This document shows, piece by piece, positions 45,188 to 54,045 of a stretch of DNA of 64,000 nucleotides. A program made the translations under genes and the position numbers. This DNA is from Streptomyces zinciresistens K42 (GTDB taxonomy: Bacteria > Actinomycetota > Actinomycetes > Streptomycetales > Streptomycetaceae). Location: contig NZ_AGBF01000001.1 in NCBI RefSeq assembly GCF_000225525.1, positions 62,001-126,000 of the forward strand, read 5' to 3'. The notes beneath the pieces were generated by a model, which worked only from the letters and a program-made list of their open reading frames with translations, had not been told where the DNA came from and ran no database searches. Positions within the stretch are counted from its first letter, which is position 1; every line of letters begins with the position of its first letter.

Positions 45188-46698
45188 CGACCACCGATGC
45201 GGCCGCGGCCGGGGAGACCGCACCCACCGTGCCGGCCAGCCGCGCGCCCGGCCCCGACACACCGACGGCGGCGCTGCCCGCGTCCGGGCCCAGCGCGGCG
45301 GAGCCGGAACTGCTGATCCCGCGGTCCCTGACCGACCGGGGCAACGCCGCGCTGTTCCAGCGGCTGTACGGCGAGGACTTCCGCTACGTGCCCGGCATCG
45401 GCTGGTACCGGTGGGCCGGCTACCGGTGGGCGATCGACCTGGAGGCCCGCGCGGTCTCCGAGGCGGCCTTCGAGCTCGGCGAGAACCTCGCCACCCGCGA
45501 CCCCCAGGAACGCTTCACTCGCCAGCAGCTGCGCCGGCACATCAACCGGACCCTCAACGATCAGGGCAACCAGGCGTTGATCCGGGTCGCGAAGAAGATG
45601 CCCGCCTTCCACCTGCCGGCCGACAAACTCGACGCCGACCCGTACGCGCTCTGCACGCCGGACGGCGTGGTCGATCTGCGCACTGGCGTGCTCCGCCCGG
45701 CGCACCCTAGCCAGTTCCACACCCGGGCCGCACTGTGCGCGCCGCGCGCGATGCCGACCCCGCTGTGGGACAAATTCCTCACCGACACCTTCGGGCCCGG
45801 CCCGAAAGGCGCGGCCCTGGCCGGCTACATGCAGCGCGTCATGGGCTACACGATCACCGGCCTCACCTCCGCGCAGATCCTCCCCTTCCTCCACGGCCAG
45901 GGCGGCAACGGCAAGAGCGTGCTCGCCGCCGTCGTGCAACGCCTCCTCGGCGACTACGCCGACACCGCCCCGCACGACTTCCTCATGGCCAAGCCCTACT
46001 CCGACCACCCCACCGAACTCGCCGACCTCCAGGGCCGACGGCTGATCGTGTGCAGCGAACTCAACCCCGGAGCCCGCTTCGACCAGGCCCGCATGACCCT
46101 GCTCACCGGCAGCGACCGCATCAAGGCGCGCAAGGTCCGCCAGGACTTCTTCAGCTTCTGGCCCACCCACACCCTCTGGCTGCTCGGAAACCACCGCCCC
46201 GCGGTCCCCGCCGGCGGCCGCGGATTCTGGCGCCGCCTGCGCCTCGTCCCGTTCGAGTACACCGTCAGCCGCGTCATCACCGACCTCGACGTCCACCTCG
46301 TCGAAGCCGAGGGCCCTGGCATCCTCCACTGGATCATCCAGGGCACCCTGAAGTACCTCAACGGCGACGACCCACACCTGAAGAACTCTGACGCCGTCAC
46401 CGCCGCCACCCGCGACTACGCCCAGGCCGAGGACACCTTCGGCCGCTTTCTGTCCGACTGCTGCAAACTCGGCGACCCCTCCGCCCTGCGCACCGAACAG
46501 CGCACCCTGCGCCTCGCCTACGAAGCATGGTGCGAGGACGAAGGCGTCGACCCCATCAAGCCCCGCCACTTCGGCGAGAAGGTCCGCCTGGCCATCCACC
46601 ACCCACCCGGCACCAACCTGCCCACCTCCAACGGCCGCAAGATCTACAAGGGCATCGAGATCATCAACCCGCCCGCCGGCCTCCAGGGACCGTCATGA
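45184..46698 (+). CDS. SF3 (P4/D5-type) replicative helicase
   Basis: The 504-residue protein starts MTTTDAAAAGETAPTVPASR. It has a D5_N-like N-terminal domain (GWYRWAGYRWAID region) and an SF3 helicase core: Walker A GQGGNGKS at residues 238-245, Walker B RRLIVCSELN, sensor WLLGNHRPAV and arginine finger region GGRGFWRRLRLV. It ends in a winged helix (DPIKPRHFGEKVRLAIH). SF3 helicases unwind plasmid or phage origins alongside Prim-Pol. It is ATGA-coupled on both sides. Confidence 0.92.
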   Translation: MTTTDAAAAGETAPTVPASRAPGPDTPTAALPASGPSAAEPELLIPRSLTDRGNAALFQRLYGEDFRYVPGIGWYRWAGYRWAIDLEARAVSEAAFELGENLATRDPQERFTRQQLRRHINRTLNDQGNQALIRVAKKMPAFHLPADKLDADPYALCTPDGVVDLRTGVLRPAHPSQFHTRAALCAPRAMPTPLWDKFLTDTFGPGPKGAALAGYMQRVMGYTITGLTSAQILPFLHGQGGNGKSVLAAVVQRLLGDYADTAPHDFLMAKPYSDHPTELADLQGRRLIVCSELNPGARFDQARMTLLTGSDRIKARKVRQDFFSFWPTHTLWLLGNHRPAVPAGGRGFWRRLRLVPFEYTVSRVITDLDVHLVEAEGPGILHWIIQGTLKYLNGDDPHLKNSDAVTAATRDYAQAEDTFGRFLSDCCKLGDPSALRTEQRTLRLAYEAWCEDEGVDPIKPRHFGEKVRLAIHHPPGTNLPTSNGRKIYKGIEIINPPAGLQGPS

Positions 46699-47558
46699 CC
46701 GGGCCCACCGACCACGACGAGAACAGTCCCTGCCCACGAAAGGCCAGGTCACACCCCATGAACCCCCGCGTCCAGGGACCAACAGAGACCAACTTCCGCA
46801 ATGTATCCCCCGCGCAAAACGACGACACCACACCAGCCCCCCACACTTGCGGAAAACAGTCCCTCTCCGTCCCTCACCCCCGCCCCGAAGCAGGTCTGAC
46901 CTGCGAAAACACGGCAGGTACCGACGCAGGTACTCACCAGGGACCGAACGCCATCACGAGTCCCGCCGCACCCACCACACGCCTGCGCCCCGAGCAGCTG
47001 GCCGCCGAGACCGAGATCGTCTGGACCGTGCCGATCGACGACCTCGACTACGTCCGCGAGAGCCTGGACATCACCAAACGCCGCTCCGGAAAGCCCCCGT
47101 ACCACCAGCCCGGCCGCCTCGTCGGATACGCCAACCTCGCCCCTGACACCACCGCCACCCGCGACTCCGGCCGCTACGACCGCCGCACCTTCTGGCTCCT
47201 CCCGCGCGACCGCAGCGAATCCGACGACTCGCCCTACACCACCTACGCACCCCTCGAAGCAGTCGACCCCCGCACCGTCGCCCCCGGTCGCCCAGGCCGC
47301 CTTACCCGCCGAGCTCTGGGAGGTCCCGTACTGGAACCAGGCCATTCCCCTGCGCCAGATCCCGGCTCGGCCTCCGGCGAGCTTGCGCAGTCGTCGCCAG
47401 AGCCAGAGGGCCAGGCAGCAGCGTCCCCAGCCGAACGGGAGAAGACCGCCCCGAGCCCCCCAGGGCCTGGTCTGGGCGAGGAACAAGGCGCTGTGCGGCG
47501 CCCACGACACGAAGCAACGGCCGAGGGCTCTGACCTCGCTGAGGAACGGCGCCCATGA
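46695..47558 (+). pseudogene. Fourth replication-operon gene with a frame break
   Basis: The product begins MTGPTDHDENSPCPRKARSH, ATGA-coupled to the helicase. Up to about 47240 the frame shows high third-position G/C (LRPEQLAAETEIVWTVPIDD, SPYTTYAPLEAVDPRT). From about 47290 the next frame (+1) becomes the coding-like one, reading AALPAELWEVPYWNQAIPLR and QGLVWARNKALCGAHDTKQR, while the original frame loses G/C bias. One extra base in a C-run near 47262-47285 would explain it. The coding-like frame continues to about 47585 and then loses its character. Function unknown. Confidence 0.6.
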
Positions 47559-48163
47559 AACTTCGGCTGCGTACGCACCCGCCATCGATGTGGTCGGCGT
47601 ACTACCGTCAGCTCGGAGAGATTACGCGCAGCGTGCACACGGTCCGCGGTCGGAACTTCGGGCCGGTAGCCGGACCCACGTACCGGACGTGGAGCGAGGC
47701 GATCACCGCCTCCCTGGACACCATCGCCGTCGACCTGGAGGCTGCCGGTCTCGACGCCGACGATGTACGCACGGTCGCCGCAGCAGCAGCCCGCCACCAC
47801 ACTGTCCTCGACGAGACCCAACCTCGCTTGCTCACAGGGGACTTGTGGCTCCCCAACACCCTGCTCCGCAACGATGCACGGGAACCGACCATTACCGACG
47901 TGCACGACCTGGACAGGACCTGGTGGGGCGATCCCGCCAGCGACTGGACCATCCGCATGATCAAGACCAAGCCCGATCAGCGACAGGAGTTCTGGGAGAG
48001 CTACGGACGCCCGGACCAGTCCGACGCGGCCATCTGGCGCTCGACGATCTACGAAGCCCGCCACCTCGGCAGCGTCCGCCTCGAACGCCACCGCCTCGGC
48101 AATCGGGACGGTGTGCAGAACACCTATGCGTCGATGGCGGCACTCTCTGCCATCGTTGCCTGA
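47555..48163 (+). pseudogene. N-terminally truncated aminoglycoside-phosphotransferase-like gene
   Basis: The 202-residue frame starts MKLRLRTHPPSMWSAYYRQL but lacks the whole N-terminal ATP-binding lobe of APH-fold kinases. The C-lobe is present: LLTGDLWLPNTLL (catalytic Asp and Asn, with Thr instead of the usual His), then ITDVHDLDRTWWGDPASDW. A stop in frame near 47529 shows that the missing part is not upstream. The gene begins exactly where the replication operon ends, so this is probably a 5' truncation at a recombination junction. It overlaps the previous gene by ATGA, probably by chance. Confidence 0.68.
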
Positions 48164-48243
48164 CTCCCGGCTAGCTTGTGTAGGCCCTCCTGGCACAGGT
48201 AGACCGGGCCGGTATCCAACGCATAGAGCAAGGAGACCTTGGC

Positions 48244-48987
48244 ATGACCGGCGGACACGATGTCGAAGTACCGCTGGGGGGTGGGCGAATCACCCACGGT
48301 GTCGTCCGGGTCGGGGACACCGTGCGCCGACCTGCCTCACGGTCGTCGCCGTTCGTTGCGGAACTGCTGAGGCACCTTGAGCTGCATGGCTTTGCCGGTG
48401 CGCCGCGCTACCTGGGCGTCGACGAGGCCGGACGTGACATGTTCAGCTACCTGCCCGGCCACGTGCCGGCCAAGTTCCAGCAGTGGACCGACGCCCAGGT
48501 GACCGCAGCCGGCGCACTGCTGCGCTCCCTGCACGGCGCGACCCGCAGCAGCAGGCTCGCAGGACCACATCCGGTCGTCTGCCACCACGATCCTGGACCG
48601 AACAACATGGTCTTCCAGGACGGCACGCCGGTGGCCTTCATCGACTTCGACACTGCTGCGCCCGGGGATCCCCTTGAGGATGTCGGGTACGCAGCCTGGA
48701 CTTGGTGTATCACCTCCAAGGTGACAGCTCCGCCTGTGTCCGAACAGGCTCACCAGGTGAGGGTGCTGGCCGATGGATACGGACTCGGAACCCGCGAGCG
48801 CCGGCGCCTCGTCGACGCGATCCTGGAACGGCAGAACCGCAACGCCCGGTTCTGGGCCGAGCGGGTTTCTGGGCCTTCCGAGCTCCGTGTCGAGGCGGAG
48901 GTGATTGCCGCGCGCGTCGAGTGGAGCCGCCGCGAGCACGGCTTCGTCACCGCGCACCGTTCCATGTTCGAGCACGCCTTGCAGTGA
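48244..48987 (+). CDS. Aminoglycoside-phosphotransferase-family kinase
   Basis: The 247-residue protein starts MTGGHDVEVPLGGGRITHGV behind AAGGAG. It has VCHHDPGPNNMVF with catalytic Asp and Asn, followed by VAFIDFDTAAPGDPLEDVGY, which is the metal-binding block. Length and motifs match choline/aminoglycoside/homoserine kinase-like proteins. The substrate cannot be told. It follows the truncated family member in the same direction, so the two may be remnants of a tandem array. Confidence 0.85.
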   Translation: MTGGHDVEVPLGGGRITHGVVRVGDTVRRPASRSSPFVAELLRHLELHGFAGAPRYLGVDEAGRDMFSYLPGHVPAKFQQWTDAQVTAAGALLRSLHGATRSSRLAGPHPVVCHHDPGPNNMVFQDGTPVAFIDFDTAAPGDPLEDVGYAAWTWCITSKVTAPPVSEQAHQVRVLADGYGLGTRERRRLVDAILERQNRNARFWAERVSGPSELRVEAEVIAARVEWSRREHGFVTAHRSMFEHALQ

Positions 48988-49052
48988 CCTGCCCCGAGCT
49001 GGGGTGCGCGGTTGTCAGAGTGTCCGCCGGCGGGACGCTAGGCTGCCGCAGC

Positions 49053-49556
49053 ATGGATGGTGGCCCGCCCCACGTGGACCCCAAGTCGGATCACGGTCTG
49101 TGCGGGATCTGCCCCGCACTGCGGCACCCACGCGAGGGCTTCGTCATCTTTGACCGGCCGTGCCGCGAAGCGTCCTTCAACCCCGTCGACGGCCACCGGT
49201 ACACCGCGGCCGGTGAGCCGGCCTGCGTGCACCCCGACAAGATCGGCCTCGACGCCGACCGCACTGCAGCAACGACCGAACTGTCCCTGACCGCCACGCC
49301 GACAGACATTCACACGCGGATGGCGGCCATGGCCCCGACGAGGGAGGAAGCCGAGCGCACCCTCGAGCGGCTGACGCGATGCCGGTCCACCCCTGCTACA
49401 GCGCCTCGCTACGTTCTGGTGCACCTACGATCGAGTGCCATGTGGTCCGTGCCGGACCGTCGAAGATGTCTTCATGCCCTGGGTGAGAGCTGCGCCAGCG
49501 AGCGACCTTCGCACGAATGCGGGGTTCCGCGTAGGCTTCATCAGGGTGATCCATGA
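49053..49556 (+). CDS. Small Cys-containing protein of unknown function
   Basis: The 167-residue product starts MDGGPPHVDPKSDHGLCGIC, with a CxxC pair and a further Cys in DRPCREASF and EPACVHPDK, suggesting zinc binding. The last 54 residues overlap the convergent flavoprotein gene by 161 bp and are Arg/Ser/Cys-rich without clear structure, so the true end may be earlier through a sequencing error. No ribosome site is obvious. Function unknown. Confidence 0.5.
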   Translation: MDGGPPHVDPKSDHGLCGICPALRHPREGFVIFDRPCREASFNPVDGHRYTAAGEPACVHPDKIGLDADRTAATTELSLTATPTDIHTRMAAMAPTREEAERTLERLTRCRSTPATAPRYVLVHLRSSAMWSVPDRRRCLHALGESCASERPSHECGVPRRLHQGDP

Positions 49557-50814
49557 GGTGTCGAACGCGCGCTCGGGCGCGCATGATGTCAGTGTCCTCC
49601 AAAGCACAGGCACCGAGGGCGGCTCGCTCGTCGGAACTTAAGGAAGGTCTCCCGTAAATCCCGCTCGCAAGGCGTGTTGCGGTGGCGCGGTCCGCTGAGA
49701 TCTGCATTTCGTACCAGGGGCGAAGCTCCTGGAGCGTCCAGCGATGATAGCGGCCGGCAAACTCGTTGGGACTCTCCCCCGTGAGGTCCTGCTGGGTTAC
49801 CCATTGCGCGGTCCGTAGCGCCAGCGCAGTGCCTTGGCCAAGGGTCGGGTTGGTGTGGATCAGCGTGTCACCGACGCCGACGACTCCTGTCACCACTGGA
49901 CCCGATGCGTCGGCCAACGGTCTCCATCTGTTGTGCAGCCCGCCCATGGCAAGGACGGGGGAGAGAGGTACGGGCCGGTTGGTGAGCCAGGCGTTCATGG
50001 CGGGAAACGTCCGGGCTGCGGCTTCGAACGTGCGCGGATCACTGAGGGCGCCTCTGGTTGGGTCTGCGCACGAGAGCACAAAGGAGAGGGCGAAGATCTC
50101 GTTGTCGGAGGGGAAGACACCGCCGATGGCGAACGGGGAGGCAGAGCCGTTTCTCACGCCGCTTCCGGGCCGAGGCGCTCCCACGGCGAATCGGTACCAG
50201 CGGCAGTAATAGGCGATGCCGGTCGGGCTGCTCTCGGTCAGGGGCGCTCGGCAACCCGCGCCGGTCAGCCAGCCGGGCACGGGGGAGCGCCGGCCAGCGC
50301 AGTCCAGAACCAGGTCCGCCGGGTGATGGCCCTGCTGTGAATGAACGCCGGTGACGTGCGGAAGGTTGCGGGTTGAGTCGACGGCGAGCCCTGTGGCCCC
50401 ATGGCCGACGAGTAGGACTGCTGTGCGTTCGTTCATCAGCGCACGTCGCAGAGCAACCTCCAAAACCAGTCGCCTCGCCTGGATGGTGACCAGGCGCTCA
50501 TCTCCCGGACAGTACGGAGGGTGCTGGGTGAAGCAGTCGAACTCGTGGCGCTCACGGGCTCCGAGGGCGAGCATGTCTGCATACACGTCGGGGGCCTCGC
50601 GCAGCAGGACGTCGCGGACGGGCCCCAGCAGGCCGTGTGGCTGGACTGCCTGAGGGACTCGAGGGCGACGCCAGGCCAGGAAGTCGTCCTCAAGGTTCGC
50701 GCTCAGGTGGTGGCCGTCCTGTTCCAGGACGATGACGTGATGTCCCCGCCTGGACAGGAACAGGGCGGAGGCGAGCCCGCTGATGCTGCCTCCGATGACC
50801 ACGACGCGCGCCAT
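49396..50814 (-). CDS. FAD-dependent oxidoreductase/monooxygenase-like protein
   Basis: The 472-residue protein starts MARVVVIGGSISGLASALFL with the Rossmann FAD loop GGSISGLASA, a LEQDG dinucleotide-binding turn and a C-terminal VGVGDTLIHTNPTLGQGTAL flavin-contact block. This is the pattern of group A flavin monooxygenases and halogenase-like proteins. No WxWxIP halogenase motif is seen. A GAGAGGCGAG site precedes the ATG. It lies beside the IMP dehydrogenase divergently and may tailor the product of the dipeptide locus, though this is inference. Confidence 0.82.
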   Translation of the reverse strand: MARVVVIGGSISGLASALFLSRRGHHVIVLEQDGHHLSANLEDDFLAWRRPRVPQAVQPHGLLGPVRDVLLREAPDVYADMLALGARERHEFDCFTQHPPYCPGDERLVTIQARRLVLEVALRRALMNERTAVLLVGHGATGLAVDSTRNLPHVTGVHSQQGHHPADLVLDCAGRRSPVPGWLTGAGCRAPLTESSPTGIAYYCRWYRFAVGAPRPGSGVRNGSASPFAIGGVFPSDNEIFALSFVLSCADPTRGALSDPRTFEAAARTFPAMNAWLTNRPVPLSPVLAMGGLHNRWRPLADASGPVVTGVVGVGDTLIHTNPTLGQGTALALRTAQWVTQQDLTGESPNEFAGRYHRWTLQELRPWYEMQISADRATATRLASGIYGRPSLSSDERAALGACALEDTDIMRARARVRHLMDHPDEAYAEPRIRAKVARWRSSHPGHEDIFDGPARTTWHSIVGAPERSEAL

Positions 50815-51166
50815 CTCGCCTCTCTACGCCTGTGATGATGCTCCCTCTCATCCTCCGTCGGGATCTTGGCCGAAGCACGGTGGCTGGTTTATAGGGGTGA
50901 CCGGGTGGACACGTTCAGTGCGGTACGATCCCGTATGGCGTAATGGAAGTTAGCGCCTGTGCAGCACCGTGCGAATTTCGGGTCCGTAGTGCCTTCGCTG
51001 CCGATTCGGCCGCGCGTGCGAGCACTGCCCCGCCGGGTGCGCCCGCTCTCAATCTCCGAAGCGGATTCTTCCGATAGTGCGCTACCGGCTGGCGTCGATC
51101 CGCAATGACCGCATGAGTCTCGCCGATTTACCGCGATCGGTTTGCAGGCTCCTTTCTGGAGACGAC
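50815..51166. other. Divergent promoter region (flavoprotein / IMP dehydrogenase)
   Basis: This region separates two divergent genes. It is relatively less GC-rich around 50880-50960. The IMP dehydrogenase frame is open from 51077, but no ribosome site supports the longer start. No clear operator was recognised. Confidence 0.4.
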
Positions 51167-52660
51167 GTGAAAATCCTCCCCGAGATCTCTCGTACGCTGA
51201 GCGAGTACCTCCTCATTCCGGGCCTGACCACAGAAGACTGCACGCCGGACAATGTGGATCTCGGGGCGCCGTTGGTGCGTCACCGGGTCGGCGAGGAGTC
51301 GGCTATCCGGGTCGCCACCCCCATGGTGAGCGCCATCATGCAGGCGGTGTCGTCACCGACGTTGGCAGTGGCCTTGGCGCAGGTCGGTGGGTTGTCGTTC
51401 ATCCACCAGAACCAGCAGATCGAGGACCAGGCCGCGGATGTATTGGCGGTGAAGCGGCACAAGGCTGGCTTCCGGACGAGCGACGTCACCGTCGCACCGC
51501 TGACTCCTCTCGGTGAGGTCGCCCAGCAGTTGGCCGCGACCGAGCAGGGCGTGGCCGTCGTGACGGAGAGCGGCAAAGCGGACGGCGAGTTCCTGGGCAT
51601 CATCAGCCTCGACGACTTCCACCTGGAGCGTCACGGAGCCTCCGAGACCGTCAGCAACCGGATGCGAGGGCGTGACGAGCTGGTCACCGCGTCGGCCTCG
51701 GTCTCACTCTCCGACGCAAACGAATTGATCTGGCAGCACCACCTGGATGTCCTGCCGGTGCTTGAAGACGGTCGGGTCGTCTCCTTGGTCCTCAAGAAGG
51801 ACTACCAGGCTCACAAGACATATCACCGTGCGACCGTGGACAATGAAAAGCGTCTGCGGGTGGGAGCCGGGATCAATTCCCGGGACTTCAAGGATCGTAT
51901 TCCCGCGCTGGTGGAAGCCGGTGCGGATGTGCTGTGCCTGGACTCCTCCGACGGCTATTCCGAATACCAGGCGAAGACTCTCGAATTCGCCCAGGAGCAG
52001 TATGGGGACGACGTTTTCGTCGGCGCGGGGAATGTCGTCGACGGGCGGGCTTTCCGCTACCTCGCTGACGCGGGTGCGGCCTTCGTGAAGGTTGGAATCG
52101 GCGGCGGGGCCATCTGCACCACCCGGGAACAGAAGGGCATCGGTCGCGGGCAGGCCTCAGCGCTGCTCGACGTGGTCGAGACGCGCGACGCCTACGCCCA
52201 GGAGACCGGCGTGTACGTGCCTCTGTGCTGCGACGGCGGCCTGCTCAACGACTCCCACATGGCGATGGCGCTGGCGATGGGGTCGGACTTCATCATGCTG
52301 GGCCGCTATTTCGCCCGGCTCGACGAGAGCCCGTCACGCAAGCTGCAGATCGGCGGCCAGTGGTACAAGGAGTACTGGGGTGAGGGCTCGCAGCGCGCAC
52401 AGAACGCGGCACGCTACGGCCAGCGCGGCCAGATGGTCTTCGAAGAAGGCGTCGACGGCTACGTTCCCTACGCCGGCAGCCTGTACGACAACGTGGAGCG
52501 GACCCGCGCGAAGCTGACCTCCACGATGATCAGCTGCGGGGCGACGAACCTGCGCGACTTCCACCGGGACGCGGTGCTGGTTCCCGTGTCCGCGGAGTCG
52601 TTCAAGCAGACCGGCGCGGAGATCCAGGTACGCCGACCCGCCATCGATGCGGCAGAGTGA
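51167..52660 (+). CDS. guaB: IMP dehydrogenase
   Basis: The 497-residue enzyme starts at a GTG with GGAG upstream, giving the family start [20 protein letters not shown]. It has the TIM-barrel core broken by two CBS domains (about residues 95-215), the catalytic Cys317 in [13 protein letters not shown] (most family members have GPGSICTTR) and the Arg/Tyr flap ([15 protein letters not shown]). It oxidises IMP to XMP in the guanine pathway. Located in a secondary-metabolite context, it could be an extra, possibly insensitive copy. GTG 51077 is a longer alternative start. Confidence 0.9.
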   Translation: MKILPEISRTLSEYLLIPGLTTEDCTPDNVDLGAPLVRHRVGEESAIRVATPMVSAIMQAVSSPTLAVALAQVGGLSFIHQNQQIEDQAADVLAVKRHKAGFRTSDVTVAPLTPLGEVAQQLAATEQGVAVVTESGKADGEFLGIISLDDFHLERHGASETVSNRMRGRDELVTASASVSLSDANELIWQHHLDVLPVLEDGRVVSLVLKKDYQAHKTYHRATVDNEKRLRVGAGINSRDFKDRIPALVEAGADVLCLDSSDGYSEYQAKTLEFAQEQYGDDVFVGAGNVVDGRAFRYLADAGAAFVKVGIGGGAICTTREQKGIGRGQASALLDVVETRDAYAQETGVYVPLCCDGGLLNDSHMAMALAMGSDFIMLGRYFARLDESPSRKLQIGGQWYKEYWGEGSQRAQNAARYGQRGQMVFEEGVDGYVPYAGSLYDNVERTRAKLTSTMISCGATNLRDFHRDAVLVPVSAESFKQTGAEIQVRRPAIDAAE

Positions 52661-52666
52661 CTGACC

Positions 52667-52686
52667 GTCCAGGCAGCCGCCTGGAC
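52667..52686 (+). terminator. Terminator after IMP dehydrogenase
   Basis: GTCCAGGC at 52667-52674 and GCCTGGAC at 52679-52686 form a perfect 8-bp stem with loop AGCC, six bases after the guaB stop and between convergent genes. Probably terminates guaB transcription. Confidence 0.65.
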
Positions 52687-52821
52687 AGCGCGGCCCCGAG
52701 CGTGCCGGATGACCGTCGGTACGCGCGGGGCCGTGTGGAGCGACTGGGCTGTACACGCCGCTTGAATGTTGGCGCGGGCGGCAGGCTGAGGCTGGACGAT
52801 CCCTCTGCTGGTGCTGCCGGG

Positions 52822-53754
52822 TCAGCCCAGTTGGCTGCGCACCCAGGAGAAGAAGGCGTCCCCGACGGCGGGCTCTTGGTCGGGGAAGCTGCCGAATCCG
52901 GTACTCCATTCATCAAGGACGGGCCCTGAATCGGTCAGCAGCCAGTCGACCGAGAGGCACGCTGCCTGAAGACTCGTCGCGATCCTGAGGCACTGCTCTT
53001 CTACGTCGTCCCAACCGCGTACGACACTGCCGACTCCTCCCTGGCTGACGTTGGTCATGTAGGCGCCTGCTCCGGTGGACCGATGCAGTGCCGCGATGAT
53101 CTCCCCCTCCACCAGGTAGACGCGAGTGTCGGCAGTGTGAGGGAGATAGGGCTGCACGAGGTATCCGACACCGGCCTGGGCGACCATGTCGATGGCGGAG
53201 GAGAGCTGCTGGAAGGTGTCGATCTTCTGTACCGCGAACCCCATGCCCATTTCCCGGGGTTTGAGGATGTAGGGGCCTCGGCCCAGGCGGTCTTCGACGA
53301 GGGGCAGCACGGATCGTGCGTGGCGGCCGTAAGGAACAGCGATGGTCTCAGGGGTGGGAACTCCGAGTGTTGCTGCGCGCTGAGCGATGGCGAGTTTGTC
53401 CGTCGCCAGGTACTCGGGTCCGTCCATGGAGCGGTTCAGTAGCAAGGAGTCGCTCTCCTGAATGGTTCGGTAGATCGCCTTGAGGAAATGCGATGCCTGG
53501 GGATCCCAGCTGAAATCGTCCACCTGGAAGCACTGTCTTGTGCTCAGCAGGTCTTCGTCTTGGTACCAGAGTGTGGGGCGGTCGGTCGATGCCGGTACCA
53601 GCTCATGGACGGGGATGAGCCTCAAGGTGAAGCCGGCGCGCTCGGCGGCCCCGGCGAGGGTTGGCTTCTTCCGGTTGAGGATCTTGTCTGCGAGGCCGGG
53701 AAGGAAGTCGTCAGGCCGGTATACAAGGTTGACGGTTTTTACCAGTTTCGACAT
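52822..53754 (-). CDS. ATP-grasp ligase (RimK-like)
   Basis: The 310-residue protein starts MSKLVKTVNLVYRPDDFLPG. ATP-grasp features are visible: YILKPREMGMGFAVQ (nucleotide-binding strand and Gly loop), VQPYLPHTADTRVYLVEGE and the metal-binding VLDEWSTGF near the C-terminus (expected DxN/ExN area is altered). ATP-grasp enzymes join a carboxylate to an amine or thiol via an acylphosphate. It lies between IMP dehydrogenase and the NRPS operon, leftward, 291 bp from the amidotransferase gene. It may act on the dipeptide or on an amino-acid precursor; the substrate is unknown. Confidence 0.82.
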   Translation of the reverse strand: MSKLVKTVNLVYRPDDFLPGLADKILNRKKPTLAGAAERAGFTLRLIPVHELVPASTDRPTLWYQDEDLLSTRQCFQVDDFSWDPQASHFLKAIYRTIQESDSLLLNRSMDGPEYLATDKLAIAQRAATLGVPTPETIAVPYGRHARSVLPLVEDRLGRGPYILKPREMGMGFAVQKIDTFQQLSSAIDMVAQAGVGYLVQPYLPHTADTRVYLVEGEIIAALHRSTGAGAYMTNVSQGGVGSVVRGWDDVEEQCLRIATSLQAACLSVDWLLTDSGPVLDEWSTGFGSFPDQEPAVGDAFFSWVRSQLG

Positions 53755-54045
53755 GGCGCTCTCTGTCGGCATTCAGATCCGCTGGACGGGGATCTCTGGT
53801 GAGGTCTGATGAAGGGCGCTGGCATTTGTGGAGACTGAATGCTCGGGATCAGTTCTGCGTGTCGGCCGTCGAGCAGCGCGGTGCGGCGGAACATGCAGCC
53901 GGTAGCGGCCAGGGCATCGGGGCGCTGTTTCGTAGATGGCCCCTGCCGTGCGGTCAAGGCGGAAGGGCGCCGCGGCGGCTGTCCGCAAGGGGGCCGGGCA
54001 AGCGGATCGGACGTGCACTTTCTCGGCGCAGGCGGTTGGGAGCTG
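53755..54045. other. Gap between ATP-grasp and amidotransferase genes
   Basis: Nearly 300 bp with no motif-bearing frame. A promoter for the ATP-grasp gene is expected here, or the NRPS operon transcript continues through. I could not place either. Confidence 0.35.
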
